From Pseudomonas mangrovi (GTDB lineage Bacteria; Pseudomonadota; Gammaproteobacteria; Pseudomonadales; Pseudomonadaceae): a stretch of DNA of 64,000 nt. Location: positions 460,931-524,930 of the forward strand of contig NZ_QASN01000002.1 in NCBI RefSeq assembly GCF_003052585.1. The letters are read 5' to 3'. Positions 45,197 to 55,149 of this stretch are shown here, piece by piece. The notes under the pieces were generated by a model. The model had not been told where the DNA came from and made no database searches. It saw only the letters and a list, made by a program, of their open reading frames with translations. The stretch's first letter is position 1. Each line of letters opens with the position of its first letter. The translations under genes were made by a program, and so were the position numbers.

Positions 45197-46120
45197 TCAC
45201 TTCACCAGCGTCCGCCACTCGGCGTGGCCGGCGCTCTTGCCGCTGACCAGGTCAAAGTAGGCCTTCTGCAGCTTTTCGGTGACCGGGCCGCGGCTGCCGA
45301 TGCCGATCTGCCGGCCGTCGACTTCGCGAATCGGGGTGACCTCCGCGGCGGTGCCGGTGAAGAAGGCCTCGTCGGAAATGTAGACCTCATCGCGGGTGAT
45401 GCGCTTCTCGACCACCGGCACGCCCAGCTCTTCGGCCAGGGTCAGCACGGTGGCGCGGGTGATGCCGTTGAGGCAGGAGGTGACTTCCGGGGTGTAGAGC
45501 ACGCCGTTCTTGACCAGGAAGATGTTCTCGCCGGAACCCTCGGCCACGTAGCCCTCCGGGTCCAGCAGCATGGCTTCGTCGGCACCGCCGGACACCGCTT
45601 CCTGCAGGGCCAGCATCGAGTTGATGTAGTTGCCGTTGGCCTTGGCACGGGTCATGGCGATGTTGACGTGGTGGCGGGTGAAGGAGCTGGTGCGCACCTT
45701 GATGCCGGTCTTCAGCGCTTCCTCGCCCATGTAGGCGCCCCAGTGCCAGGCGGCGACGATGACGTGGACCTTGAGGTTGTCGGCGCGGATGCCCATGCCT
45801 TCGGAACCATAGAAAGCCATCGGCCGGATGTAGGCGCTGGCGAGGTTGTTCTCGCGCACCGCGGCGCGGGTGGCCTCGTTGATCTGCTCCTTGGTGAAGG
45901 GGATCTTCATGTTCATGATGTGCGCCGAATCGAACAGCCGATCGGTATGCGCCTGCAGGCGGAAGATCGCGGTGCCGTCCGGGGTGTCGTAGGCCCGCAC
46001 ACCCTCGAAGACGCCCATGCCGTAGTGCAGGGTGTGGGTCAGTACGTGGGTGGTCGCGTCGCGCCACTGCACCAGTTCACCGTCATACCAGATCACGCCA
46101 TCGCGGTCGGCCATCGACAT
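45197..46120 (-). CDS. ilvE: Branched-chain amino acid aminotransferase
   Basis: PLP enzyme that interconverts Leu, Ile and Val with their 2-oxo acids, using glutamate/2-oxoglutarate. It is 307 residues. HTLHYGMGVFEGVRAYDT is at the N-terminus, the PLP lysine is Lys160 in MTRAKANGNYINSMLALQEA, and the class IV signature runs from EGYVAEGSGENIFLVKNGVL onwards. GAGGAG lies nine bases before the ATG. It lies between glnE and waaF on the same strand, as in P. aeruginosa, but is not functionally linked to them. Confidence 0.97.
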   Translation of the reverse strand: MSMADRDGVIWYDGELVQWRDATTHVLTHTLHYGMGVFEGVRAYDTPDGTAIFRLQAHTDRLFDSAHIMNMKIPFTKEQINEATRAAVRENNLASAYIRPMAFYGSEGMGIRADNLKVHVIVAAWHWGAYMGEEALKTGIKVRTSSFTRHHVNIAMTRAKANGNYINSMLALQEAVSGGADEAMLLDPEGYVAEGSGENIFLVKNGVLYTPEVTSCLNGITRATVLTLAEELGVPVVEKRITRDEVYISDEAFFTGTAAEVTPIREVDGRQIGIGSRGPVTEKLQKAYFDLVSGKSAGHAEWRTLVK

Positions 46121-46165
46121 CTTTGCCAGCTCCTCAAGAAATTCGTTGCTTGCCCGTGGATCGTT

Positions 46166-49069
46166 CTATTGCAGCCCCAGCTCGCGCCAGATGCGCAGCA
46201 CCTCGTGGCGCTCGACCTGCAGCTGCGCGGCGTCGACCTTGCCGGGCTGCTTCTGCAGCGCCTGGCGGTGGGCCACCGCGCGAAATGCCTTGTAGGCCTC
46301 CTGCAGCAGGGTCACGTCCTGTGGCGGCAACAGCCCGGCTTCGCCGAGGCCGTCCAGAATGCGGATGTTGTCGGTGTAGCGCAGCAGCTGCGGGTGCTGG
46401 TGGGACCAGGCAAGGGCCGCGTATTGCACCATAAATTCGATATCCACGATACCTCCGGCGTCCTGCTTGAGGTCGAACGGCTGGCCGGGTTCGAAGGCGT
46501 TTGCAGCAGTGCCGGCGGCGGTTTCGCGGCTACCGAGGTTGTCGCGCATCTTGGCGCGCATCTCGCTGACTTCCTGGCGTAGCGCGGTCAGGTCACGCGG
46601 CCGACCGAGCACACCGGCACGCACCTGCTCGAAGGCGGCGGCCACCCGCGGGCAGCCGACCAGCACCCGCGCACGCACCAGCGCCTGGTGCTCCCAGGTC
46701 CAGGCCTCGTTCTCCTGATAACGCTGGAAGGCACCCAGCGAGCTGACCAGCAGCCCCGACGCACCGGACGGGCGCAGGCGCATGTCGACCTCGTAGAGCG
46801 CGCCCGAGGTGGTCTGGGTGGTCAGCAGATGGATGATGCGCTGGCCCAGACGGGTGAAGAACTGCGCACCGTCGATGGCCTTGGTGCCATCGGTCTCGGC
46901 ATTCGGATCACCGTCATGGATGAACACCAGGTCCAGGTCCGAACCGTGGCCCAGCTCGATGCCGCCGACCTTGCCATAGCCGACGATGATGAAGTCCGGA
47001 TCGCAGCTGCTGCCATCGGCGCGGCGCGGCGCACCGTACTTCTCGGTGGTCTGGCGCCAGGCCAGCGCCAGCACCTGGGCGAGGATCGCCTCGGCCAGCC
47101 AGGTGAGGTAGTCGGACACCTTCATCAGCGGCAGGCTGCCGACGATCTCCGACGCCGCCACGCGCAGACCGTGGGCCAGCTTGAAGTGGCGCAGCGCCTC
47201 CATCTGCTGCTCGAGATCGTCCTCGGGAATGCGCATCAGCCGCTCCTGCAGCTCGGCAGCCAGCTCCGGCGCCAGCGGCGGGCTGTACAGGCGCCCCTCG
47301 TTGAGCAGCTCGTCGAGCAACAGCGGGAAGCGGGCGATCTGTTCGGCGATCCAGGGACTGGCGGCACACAACTGCATCAGCCGTTGCAGCGCGCCGGGGT
47401 TTTCACTGAGCAGCACCAGGTAGGCCGAACGCCGCGCCACCCGCTCGACCAGCGGCAGCACCCGCTCAAGCACCAGGTCGGGATTCTCCTGCTCCGCCGC
47501 CTGCGCCAGCAGACGTGGCACGAAGGCATCCAGGCGCTCGCGACCCAGACGCTGCATGGCGCGCACCTGCGGACCATGACGCAGGTCGTGCAGCCGCTTC
47601 CAGGCCGCCGCCGGATCGGCAAAGCCGGCTTCCTCCAGCTGGCGACAGGCCGCCTCGTCGCCCAGCGCCTCTTCCCACAACGGCAGCCAGTCGCTGCCGG
47701 GCGTCAGCTCGTCGTCACCCTCCTCCTCGTCCGGGTCGGCGATGACCTGGCGAAAATGCCAGTCGATGCGCCCACGCCAGTATTCCAGGCGCTCGCAGAG
47801 CGCCGCCCAGTCGGCAAAGCCCATGGCGAACGCGACCCGCTCACGCTCGTGGTCGTCGTCCGGCAGCATCTGCGTCTGCCGATCACCGATGGCCTGCAGG
47901 GCGTGCTCCAGATAGCGCAGGAAGCAGTAACCGTCGCGCAGCTCCTCGACCGCCGCCGGCGGCATGTAGCCCTGTCCGGCGAGGGTTTCCAGCACGCCGA
48001 GCAGCGCACGCTGCTGCAGGCTGAGGTCCCGTCCGCCGTGGATCAGCTGGAAGGCCTGGGCGATGAACTCCACCTCGCGAATGCCGCCGGCGCCGAGCTT
48101 GATGTTCGCCGCCATGCCCTTGCGCCGCACCTCCTGCTGGATCAGCTGCTTCATCGAACGCAACGCCTCGATCGCCGAGAAGTCCAGGTAGCGCCGATAG
48201 ACGAACGGCCGCAGCATCTCCAGCAGCTCGCGACCGGCCTGCTGATCACCACCCACCACCCGCGCCTTGATCATCGCGTAGCGTTCCCAGTCGCGGCCCT
48301 GGTCCTGGTAGTACTGCTCCAGCGCATTGAAGCTGAGCACCAGCGCGCCGCTGCTGCCGTAGGGCCGCAGACGCATGTCGGTGCGAAAGACGAAGCCGTC
48401 GACGGTGATCGCATCCAGCGCACGAATCAGCTTCTGCCCCAGGCGGGTGAAGAACTCCTGGTTGTCCAGGGTGCGCTTGACGCCTTCCGTCTCGCCGCCC
48501 TCCGGGTAACCGAAGATCAGATCGATGTCCGAGGACAGGTTCAGCTCATGCGCGCCGAGCTTGCCCATGCCGAGGATCACCATGTGCTGCGGCAGGCCGC
48601 TGCGCCGACCCATCGGCGTACCGTGCTGCGCGCAGAGCTGCGGGTAGAGCCAGTGATAGGCCAGGTCGATGCAGGCGTCAGCCATGTCCGACAGGTCGCG
48701 ACAGGTTTCCCGCAGGTCGCAAAATCGGTTCAGGTCGCGCCAGATGATGCGCAACTGGTGACGATTGCGAAAACGCCGCAAGGCGCGCGCCAGGGCCTCT
48801 TCGTCGGCACAGTCGGCAAGCCGCGCGACCAGTTCGTCGCGCAATTCGCCCTGCGCCAGGCTGCGCTCCAGCAGCCCTTCCGCAGCCAGCGCGAGCAGGC
48901 TGTCAGGATCACGCTGCGCCTGCTCGCTGACGAAGTCGCTGCCGACGCAGGCGCGTTCGAAGGCCTGCAGGCGCTCCTGCGACCAGTCGTTGACGGGCAA
49001 CCCGGCGCGGGCGCGCTCGGCATGAAAGTGCAGGGACGGCGGAACGGCGAGCAGGGCAGGCAGCGGCAT
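46166..49069 (-). CDS. glnE: Glutamine synthetase adenylyltransferase/removase GlnE
   Basis: Controls glutamine synthetase by adding or removing AMP in response to PII and glutamine. It is 967 residues with two nucleotidyltransferase domains. The N-terminal removase domain has GMGKLGAHELNLSSDIDLIF and KLGAGGIREVEFIAQAFQ; the C-terminal transferase domain has GYGKVGGIELGHGSDLDLVF and KQDAGGIVDIEFMVQYAAL, so both GxxDxD metal sites are intact. ATG 49069 is preceded by CGAGG; the frame continues open upstream to 49219 but without family resemblance. It is divergent from the hemerythrin gene. Confidence 0.96.
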   Translation of the reverse strand: MPLPALLAVPPSLHFHAERARAGLPVNDWSQERLQAFERACVGSDFVSEQAQRDPDSLLALAAEGLLERSLAQGELRDELVARLADCADEEALARALRRFRNRHQLRIIWRDLNRFCDLRETCRDLSDMADACIDLAYHWLYPQLCAQHGTPMGRRSGLPQHMVILGMGKLGAHELNLSSDIDLIFGYPEGGETEGVKRTLDNQEFFTRLGQKLIRALDAITVDGFVFRTDMRLRPYGSSGALVLSFNALEQYYQDQGRDWERYAMIKARVVGGDQQAGRELLEMLRPFVYRRYLDFSAIEALRSMKQLIQQEVRRKGMAANIKLGAGGIREVEFIAQAFQLIHGGRDLSLQQRALLGVLETLAGQGYMPPAAVEELRDGYCFLRYLEHALQAIGDRQTQMLPDDDHERERVAFAMGFADWAALCERLEYWRGRIDWHFRQVIADPDEEEGDDELTPGSDWLPLWEEALGDEAACRQLEEAGFADPAAAWKRLHDLRHGPQVRAMQRLGRERLDAFVPRLLAQAAEQENPDLVLERVLPLVERVARRSAYLVLLSENPGALQRLMQLCAASPWIAEQIARFPLLLDELLNEGRLYSPPLAPELAAELQERLMRIPEDDLEQQMEALRHFKLAHGLRVAASEIVGSLPLMKVSDYLTWLAEAILAQVLALAWRQTTEKYGAPRRADGSSCDPDFIIVGYGKVGGIELGHGSDLDLVFIHDGDPNAETDGTKAIDGAQFFTRLGQRIIHLLTTQTTSGALYEVDMRLRPSGASGLLVSSLGAFQRYQENEAWTWEHQALVRARVLVGCPRVAAAFEQVRAGVLGRPRDLTALRQEVSEMRAKMRDNLGSRETAAGTAANAFEPGQPFDLKQDAGGIVDIEFMVQYAALAWSHQHPQLLRYTDNIRILDGLGEAGLLPPQDVTLLQEAYKAFRAVAHRQALQKQPGKVDAAQLQVERHEVLRIWRELGLQ

Positions 49070-49250
49070 GGAGACCTCGGCAGAGCCACGGACCGACGCG
49101 ACCGCATGAACAGGGCCGCGCCCGGCCGGGACGGGAAGTGCACAACCTAAGGCATGCCCGACGTGCATTTCAACCAAGCGCCGGCGTTGGGGAATTGATT
49201 CGGCGCTTCGCTTGTCCATCCCTCAGTACAACCTGATGAGGAACAGCCGA

Positions 49251-49697
49251 ATGAATATCTTCGAAGCCCTGCGCCAGAGCCATGAATTGCAACGCGAACT
49301 CGGCGCCCGCCTGCTCGAAACCCGCGGCGACACTCCCGAGCGCGACGAGCTGTTCCAGCAGCTCAAGCAGGAGCTGCTGGCGCACGAGACCGCCGAAGAA
49401 CGTCATTTCTATCTGCTGCTGATCCCGGATGACCTGGGCGTCGACGTCTCCCGCCACGCCATCGCCGAGCACCACGAGATGGACGAGATGGTCGAGGAGC
49501 TGGAACAGACCGAAGCCTCAAGCCCCGCCTGGCTACCGCGCGCGCGCAAGCTGGTCGACAAGATCCACCACCACCTCGAGGAGGAAGAACACAAGTTCTT
49601 CCAGATGGCGGGCAAGGTACTGGACGAGAAGCAGAAGCTCGGCCTGGCCGACGATTACCTCAAGGAATACGAGGCATTGAAGAGCGAAGCGGCTTAA
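49251..49697 (+). CDS. Hemerythrin HHE-domain protein
   Basis: A 148-residue four-helix protein that probably binds a di-iron centre. Candidate ligands are HELQRE near the start, HETAEERHFY, HHEMDEM and KIHHHLEEEEHKFF, arranged as in hemerythrin-like HHE proteins, which sense or bind oxygen, NO or iron. Start 49251 has GAGGAA nine bases upstream; the longer frame from 49212 is less likely. It stands alone between glnE (divergent) and aceE. Its role is not clear from context; stress response is the usual inference. Confidence 0.9.
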   Translation: MNIFEALRQSHELQRELGARLLETRGDTPERDELFQQLKQELLAHETAEERHFYLLLIPDDLGVDVSRHAIAEHHEMDEMVEELEQTEASSPAWLPRARKLVDKIHHHLEEEEHKFFQMAGKVLDEKQKLGLADDYLKEYEALKSEAA

Positions 49698-50088
49698 CGG
49701 CGACCAGCCGCACCCGCTGGCTGCAGCCGTTCGCCCACTCTGCGGCGGCGCAGCACATCTGTAACGCCCGCCCGGCATGATGATCATGCGCCTGCAGCAG
49801 TATTGAACCGCAGGCATCCACAACGGCCCGACGAGCCGCTGGAACGCCGGGCCGCAGGCATAGCCAAAACTTTTCATGCGGCTCGCTGGTGCCCGGCGAA
49901 GCCTCGCCGGCATGGTCTACGCTTGCCCAGAGCGCCAGACCGGGCGCCATCCGACCAAAGCAGCATGCGCCAGATCAATTGCCCGACAGATTTTTGTAGT
50001 AAAACTACAAGAACGATCCACCGGCATTCCGCAGCACTGGCGCAGACTGTCGTCATTGCCGCCGGACAGAACTTCCCTGGAGTACGTC
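49698..50088. other. Leader region upstream of aceE
   Basis: 391 bp without a gene. The main element is the palindrome at 49994-50010. Other content: GGCGAAGCCTCGCC around 49902 (a 6-bp stem), and no clear T-tract terminator after the hemerythrin gene. An AT-rich patch around the palindrome, in otherwise GC-rich DNA, fits a promoter. Confidence 0.6.
49994..50010 (+). promoter_or_regulatory. HexR-like operator upstream of aceE
   Basis: TTGTAGT-AAA-ACTACAA is a perfect 7-bp inverted repeat with a 3-base spacer, 78 bp before the aceE start. The geometry and all but two symmetric bases match the HexR consensus TTGTAAT-WWW-ATTACAA of gammaproteobacteria. HexR controls central sugar metabolism in response to 2-keto-3-deoxy-6-phosphogluconate, so control of pyruvate dehydrogenase by it is plausible. 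Confidence 0.5.
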
Positions 50089-52737
50089 ATGCAAGACCTC
50101 GATCCCGTCGAAACCCAGGAATGGCTCGATTCCCTTGAATCGGTGCTGGAGAAGGAGGGCGAGGCCCGCGTCCACTACCTGATGACGCGGATGGGCGAGC
50201 TGGCCACCCGCAGCGGCACCCAGCTGCCCTACTCGATCACCACGCCCTATCGCAACAGCATCCCGCTGACCCACGAAACACGCATGCCCGGCGACCTGTT
50301 CATGGAGCGGCGGATCCGCTCGCTGGTGCGCTGGAACGCGCTGGCCATGGTGATGCGCGCCAACCTGCAGGACCCCGACCTGGGCGGCCACATTTCCACC
50401 TTCGCTTCCAGCGCGACGCTCTACGACATCGGCTTCAACTACTTCTTCCAGGCGCCGACCGAGGAACACGGCGGCGACCTCATCTACTTCCAGGGTCACG
50501 CCTCCCCCGGCGTCTACGCGCGCGCCTACCTCGAGGGCCGCATCGACGAGGCGCAGATGGACAACTTCCGCCAGGAGGTCGATGGCAACGGTCTGTCCTC
50601 CTACCCGCACCCCTGGCTGATGCCGGACTTCTGGCAGTTCCCCACCGTGTCGATGGGCCTGGGGCCGATCCAGGCGATCTACCAGGCGCGCTTCATGAAG
50701 TACCTGGAGAGCCGCGGCTTCATTCCCGCCGGCAAGCAGAAGGTCTGGTGCTTCCTCGGTGACGGCGAGACCGACGAGCCGGAATCGCTCGGCGCGATAT
50801 CGCTTGCCGGCCGCGAGAAGCTCGACAACCTGATCTTCGTGGTCAACTGCAACCTGCAGCGCCTGGACGGCCCGGTGCGCGGCAACGGCAAGATCATCCA
50901 GGAACTGGAAGGGGTCTTCCGCGGCGCCAACTGGAACGTCAACAAGGTGATCTGGGGACGGCTGTGGGACCCGCTGTTCGCCAAGGACGAATCCGGCCTG
51001 CTGCAGGCACGGATGGACGAGGTGGTCGACGGCGACTACCAGAACTACAAGGCCAAGGACGGAGCCTTCGTCCGCGAGCACTTCTTCGGCACCCGCCCGG
51101 AGCTGCTGGAGCTGGTCAAGGACCTCTCCGACCGCGAAGTGTGGAACCTCAATCGTGGCGGCCACGACCCCTACAAGGTCTACGCCGCCTACCACCAGGC
51201 GGTGAACCACAAAGGCCAGCCGACGGTGATCCTGGCCAAGACCATCAAGGGCTACGGCACCGGCGCCGGTGAGGCGCAGAACACCGCGCACAACACCAAG
51301 AAGGTCGATATCGAGAGCCTGAAGAAATTCCGCGACCGCTTCGACATCCCGATTCGCGACGATCAGCTCGACCAGCTGCCGTTCTACCGTCCCGAAGCAG
51401 GCAGTGCCGAGGCCCGCTACCTGCAGGAACGGCGCAGCGCGCTGGGCGGCTTCGTGCCGCAGCGGCGGGCGCGCAGCAGCACCTTGCCGGTGCCGCCGCT
51501 GACCAGCTTCAAGGCGGTGCTGGAAGGCTCCGGTGACCGCGCCATCTCCACCACCATGGCCTTCGTGCGCATCCTCGGGCAACTGGTCAAGGACAAGCAG
51601 ATCGGCTCGCGGGTAGTGCCGATCATCCCCGACGAGGCACGCACCTTCGGCATGGAGGGCATGTTCCGCCAGCTTGGCATCTACTCCTCCCTCGGCCAGC
51701 TCTACGAGCCGGTCGACAAGGACCAGGTGATGTACTACCGCGAGGACCAGAAGGGCCAGATTCTCGAGGAAGGCATCACCGAGGCCGGCGCCATGAGCTC
51801 CTTCATCGCCGCCGCCACCGCCTACAGCACGCACAACCAGCCGATGCTGCCGTTCTACATCTTCTATTCGATGTTCGGCTTCCAGCGCATCGGTGACCTG
51901 GCCTGGGCCGCAGGCGACAGCCGCGCGCGCGGCTTCCTGATCGGCGGCACTGCCGGGCGCACCACCCTCAACGGCGAGGGCCTGCAGCACGAGGACGGTC
52001 ACAGCCACATACTCGCCTCCACCGTGCCCAACTGCCGCAGCTACGACCCCACCTACGGCTACGAGCTGGCGGTGATCGTGCGCGACGGCATGCGCCGCAT
52101 GCTCGAGGAGCAGGAGGATGTCTTCTACTACCTGACCGTGATGAACGAGACCTACGTCCAGCCGCCGCTGCCGGAGGGCGTCGAGGAAGGCATCGTCCGC
52201 GGCATGTACCTGCTCGAGGAGGACAAGCGCGACGCAGCCCACCACGTCCAGTTGCTCGGCAGCGGCACCATCCTGCGCGAAGTGCGCGAGGCGGCGATCA
52301 TCCTGCGCGAGGAGTTCGGCATCGGCGCCGACGTCTGGAGCGTCACCAGCTTCAACGAACTGCGCCGCGACGGTCTCGCCGTGGAGCGCTGGAACCGCCT
52401 GCATCCGGGGCAGAAGCCGCGCAGCAGCTACATCGAGGAATGCCTGCGCGGCCGCCGCGGCCCGGTGGTCGCCTCCACCGACTACATCAAGCTGTTCGCC
52501 GACCAGGTTCGCCAGTGGGTGCCGAGCCGTGAATATAAGGTGCTCGGCACCGACGGCTTCGGCCGCAGCGACAGCCGGCGCAAGCTGCGCCACTTCTTCG
52601 AGGTGGATCGCTACTGGGTGGTACTGGCGGCACTGGAAGCACTCGCCGACCGCGGCGATCTGGAGCCCAAGGTGGTGGCCGAAGCCATCGCGCGCTTCGG
52701 CATCGACCCGGAAAAAGCCAATCCGCTGGACTGCTGA
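50089..52737 (+). CDS. aceE: Pyruvate dehydrogenase E1 component AceE
   Basis: Thiamine-diphosphate enzyme that decarboxylates pyruvate and acetylates the lipoyl group of AceF; homodimeric E1 of the complex. It is 882 residues. The ThDP motif runs from [18 protein letters not shown] to VVNCNLQ (GDG...NCN). Other landmarks are [35 protein letters not shown] and [23 protein letters not shown] 50089 follows TGGAG; the upstream open frame to 49876 is non-coding. aceF follows after 76 bp, so they form one operon, probably under the palindrome upstream. Confidence 0.97.
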   Translation: MQDLDPVETQEWLDSLESVLEKEGEARVHYLMTRMGELATRSGTQLPYSITTPYRNSIPLTHETRMPGDLFMERRIRSLVRWNALAMVMRANLQDPDLGGHISTFASSATLYDIGFNYFFQAPTEEHGGDLIYFQGHASPGVYARAYLEGRIDEAQMDNFRQEVDGNGLSSYPHPWLMPDFWQFPTVSMGLGPIQAIYQARFMKYLESRGFIPAGKQKVWCFLGDGETDEPESLGAISLAGREKLDNLIFVVNCNLQRLDGPVRGNGKIIQELEGVFRGANWNVNKVIWGRLWDPLFAKDESGLLQARMDEVVDGDYQNYKAKDGAFVREHFFGTRPELLELVKDLSDREVWNLNRGGHDPYKVYAAYHQAVNHKGQPTVILAKTIKGYGTGAGEAQNTAHNTKKVDIESLKKFRDRFDIPIRDDQLDQLPFYRPEAGSAEARYLQERRSALGGFVPQRRARSSTLPVPPLTSFKAVLEGSGDRAISTTMAFVRILGQLVKDKQIGSRVVPIIPDEARTFGMEGMFRQLGIYSSLGQLYEPVDKDQVMYYREDQKGQILEEGITEAGAMSSFIAAATAYSTHNQPMLPFYIFYSMFGFQRIGDLAWAAGDSRARGFLIGGTAGRTTLNGEGLQHEDGHSHILASTVPNCRSYDPTYGYELAVIVRDGMRRMLEEQEDVFYYLTVMNETYVQPPLPEGVEEGIVRGMYLLEEDKRDAAHHVQLLGSGTILREVREAAIILREEFGIGADVWSVTSFNELRRDGLAVERWNRLHPGQKPRSSYIEECLRGRRGPVVASTDYIKLFADQVRQWVPSREYKVLGTDGFGRSDSRRKLRHFFEVDRYWVVLAALEALADRGDLEPKVVAEAIARFGIDPEKANPLDC

Positions 52738-52813
52738 CGGATGACTGCCGGCACCCTTCACCCTGCATCGGCGCTGCCCCCATGCAGCCCAGCCGCCGAG
52801 GAGCGGAACCATC

Positions 52814-54445
52814 ATGAGTGAACTGATTCGAGTCCCCGACATCGGCGGCGAAGGCGAAGTCATCGAGATTCTGGTCAAGGAAGGCGACCACATCGAAGCC
52901 GAGCAGAGCCTGCTGACCCTGGAGTCGGACAAGGCCAGCATGGAGATCCCGGCGCCACGTGCCGGGGTGATCAAGAGCCTGAAGGTCAAGCTGGGCGACA
53001 AGCTCAAGGAAGGCGACGCCCTGCTCGAACTCGACAGCGAGTCGCAGGCGGACGCGCCCGCAGCGGCCAATCCTCCGGTCGACGAGGCCGAGGAAGAACT
53101 GCCGCAACCGGAGGACGGCGGGGCAGCATCCGCAGATGCAGCGCAGGCGCCCGCCAGCGCGGAGGCAAGCGAAGAAATCCGCGTGCCCGACCTCGGCTCC
53201 GACGGCAAGGCGCGAGTGATAGAGATACTGGTCAAGGAGGGCGAACAGATCAACGCCGACCAGTCGCTGGTCACGCTCGAATCGGACAAGGCGAGCATGG
53301 AGATCCCCTCGCCCAAGGCCGGCACCGTTGAACGCATCGCCGTACAGCTGGACGCCGAGGTCGGCAAGGGCGATCTGATCCTGCACCTGCGCACCTCCAG
53401 CGCGAGCGCCAAGCCGCAGCCTTCCTCACGACGCAGTCCCAGCGAGCCGGCCAAGGCCACCATCGCCGCCGAAGCCGACCGCGCGCCGGCGCCCACCGCA
53501 CGCAGCGCAGACCCTGCACCGGTCGGCGCCCCCAGCCGCGGTGGCAGCAAGGTCCACGCCGGCCCGGCGGTGCGCATGCTGGCGCGCGAGCTGGGTGTGG
53601 ATCTGGGCCAGGTCAGCGCCAGCGGACCCAAGGAGCGTATCCTCAAGGAGGACGTGCAGGGCTATGTAAAGCAGCGCCTGAACACCCCTGCTGCAGCCAC
53701 CAGTGGCTCCGGCATCCCGGCGATTCCCGCGGTGGATTTCAGTCGCTTCGGCGAGACTGAAGAAGTCCCGATGGGCCGCTTGATGCGCCTGGCCTCGACC
53801 AATCTGCATCGCAGCTGGCTGAACATCCCGCATGTGACCCAGTTCGACTCGGTCGATATCAGCGATGTCGAGGAGTTCCGCCAGGCGCAGAAGGCTGCGG
53901 CGGAGAAGGCCGGGGTCAAGCTGACGCTGCTGCCGATCCTGCTCAAGGCCTGCGCCCGTCTGCTGCGCGAGATGCCGGATTTCAACAGCTCGCTGGCGCC
54001 CAGTGGTGAGGCGCTGATTCGCAAGAAGTACGTGCACATCGGATTCGCCGTGGACACCCCCGGCGGCCTGCTGGTGCCAGTCATTCGCGATGTCGATAGC
54101 AAGAGCCTGCTGCAGCTGGCTGGCGAGGCCGCCGAACTGGCCGAGAAGGCGCGCAGCAAGAAGCTTTCACCCGATGCGATGCAGGGCGCCTGCTTCACCA
54201 TCACCAGCCTGGGGCATATCGGCGGCACCGGTTTCACCCCGATCATCAACCCGCCGGAAGTGGCGATCCTCGGCGTCTCGCGTTCCTCGCTGCAGCCGGT
54301 CTGGGACGGCAAGGCGTTCCAGCCGCGGATGCTGCTGCCGCTGTCGCTGTCCTACGACCACCGCGTCATCAATGGCGCGGCCGCGGCGCGCTTCACCAGG
54401 CGCCTGGGCGACTTGCTGGGGGATATCCGGACGCTGCTGCTGTAA
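52814..54445 (+). CDS. aceF: Dihydrolipoamide acetyltransferase AceF
   Basis: E2 core of pyruvate dehydrogenase; carries acetyl groups on lipoyl lysines and transfers them to CoA. It is 543 residues. Two lipoyl domains (about 1-75 and 118-195), each with the lipoylation motif TLESDKASMEIP, are joined by Ala/Pro/Glu-rich linkers. The E3/E1-binding domain (VHAGPAVRMLARELGVDLGQV) is at about 240-280, and the catalytic domain ends with LSYDHRVINGAAAARF (DHRxxxG). E. coli has three lipoyl domains; two is usual for Pseudomonas. GAGGAG lies ahead of the ATG. Confidence 0.97.
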   Translation: MSELIRVPDIGGEGEVIEILVKEGDHIEAEQSLLTLESDKASMEIPAPRAGVIKSLKVKLGDKLKEGDALLELDSESQADAPAAANPPVDEAEEELPQPEDGGAASADAAQAPASAEASEEIRVPDLGSDGKARVIEILVKEGEQINADQSLVTLESDKASMEIPSPKAGTVERIAVQLDAEVGKGDLILHLRTSSASAKPQPSSRRSPSEPAKATIAAEADRAPAPTARSADPAPVGAPSRGGSKVHAGPAVRMLARELGVDLGQVSASGPKERILKEDVQGYVKQRLNTPAAATSGSGIPAIPAVDFSRFGETEEVPMGRLMRLASTNLHRSWLNIPHVTQFDSVDISDVEEFRQAQKAAAEKAGVKLTLLPILLKACARLLREMPDFNSSLAPSGEALIRKKYVHIGFAVDTPGGLLVPVIRDVDSKSLLQLAGEAAELAEKARSKKLSPDAMQGACFTITSLGHIGGTGFTPIINPPEVAILGVSRSSLQPVWDGKAFQPRMLLPLSLSYDHRVINGAAAARFTRRLGDLLGDIRTLLL

Positions 54446-54494
54446 AGGCTCTGGTTCGGCACCCTGCGCGCCGCAGCATCCATCATCCGGCGCG

Positions 54495-54531
54495 GCGCGC
54501 CACCTTCTCCCGCAGGGAGAAGGTGGCGCGC
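54495..54531. terminator. Perfect 17-bp hairpin between convergent genes
   Basis: GCGCGCCACCTTCTCCC (54495-54511), loop GCA, and its exact complement (54515-54531). It lies between the convergent aceF and small exported-protein genes and probably blocks transcription both ways, but it has no T tract. The CTTCTCCC/GGGAGAAG core is a known kind of dispersed Pseudomonas palindrome. Confidence 0.7.
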
Positions 54532-54535
54532 AGCC

Positions 54536-55072
54536 CTAGCCCTTCTGCAGATTCCGAATCAGGAAGCTCAGCGCCTTGGCCAGTTCGGCGGCGCCGTCGT
54601 GGTCGCGGACCACGGTGAGCCAGGTCGAGCCATCGGCGGGGCTCTTGATTTCGCAGACGATGCCAGCGGCCGGGCATTCATAACGAATGAAGGGGTCGAC
54701 ACCGAAGATCGCCAGCGGCCGGTTGCGCACCTCGATGCGCCCTTCGCTGCGGGTCTCCTCGCGCACCAGCAGCTCGCCGGAGTCACCTGCGGCAAGCTGG
54801 TAGATGAGGTCTTTCGGTTTGGCACTGCCGATCTGGTAGCCGGCACGCAGGGCGTAGGTTTCCAGCAGCGCGTTGGCGTGGTTCAGCAAGGCCTGGCGTT
54901 CGTTCGAGGTGAGGTAGAGCTTCTTGATCTGTTCCAGATAGCGGGCCTGTTCCTGCCCACCCAGCGTGCTTTCCGGTGCGGCTGAAGGTTCGGCCGCGTG
55001 AAGGCCACCTGCGCCGAGCAGGACCACGGATAATGCCAACCGCGTCAGATTTCTTGTCAGTCTCAGCTGCAT
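54536..55072 (-). CDS. Exported protein of unknown function, 178 residues
   Basis: It has a Sec signal peptide (basic MQLRLTRNLTR, hydrophobic LALSVVLLGAGG, cleavage after LHA), then an alpha-rich region QARYLEQIKKLYLTSNERQALL and a C-terminal domain with GELLVREETRSEGRIEVRNRPL. A pair of cysteines (YECPAAGIVCEIK) probably forms a disulfide in the periplasm. Start 55072 has AGGGTG upstream. It converges with aceF and diverges from dipA with a 77-bp gap, so the promoters face each other. I do not recognise the family. Confidence 0.85.
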   Translation of the reverse strand: MQLRLTRNLTRLALSVVLLGAGGLHAAEPSAAPESTLGGQEQARYLEQIKKLYLTSNERQALLNHANALLETYALRAGYQIGSAKPKDLIYQLAAGDSGELLVREETRSEGRIEVRNRPLAIFGVDPFIRYECPAAGIVCEIKSPADGSTWLTVVRDHDGAAELAKALSFLIRNLQKG

Positions 55073-55149
55073 GATGCACCCTTGCCGAACGCCATGAAAT
55101 TCGGGTCGAGACCCGCGTGGCTGCCAGCATACTTGAAGTGAGCCGCTCG

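Noticed and set aside
46688..49150. Plus-strand frame of 820 codons opposite glnE
   Set aside because: GlnE with both intact active-site repeats lies on the other strand; the plus frame has no recognisable domain.
50053..53646. Minus-strand frame of 1197 codons opposite aceE and aceF
   Set aside because: Shadow of two certain genes; no family motif, typical antisense composition.
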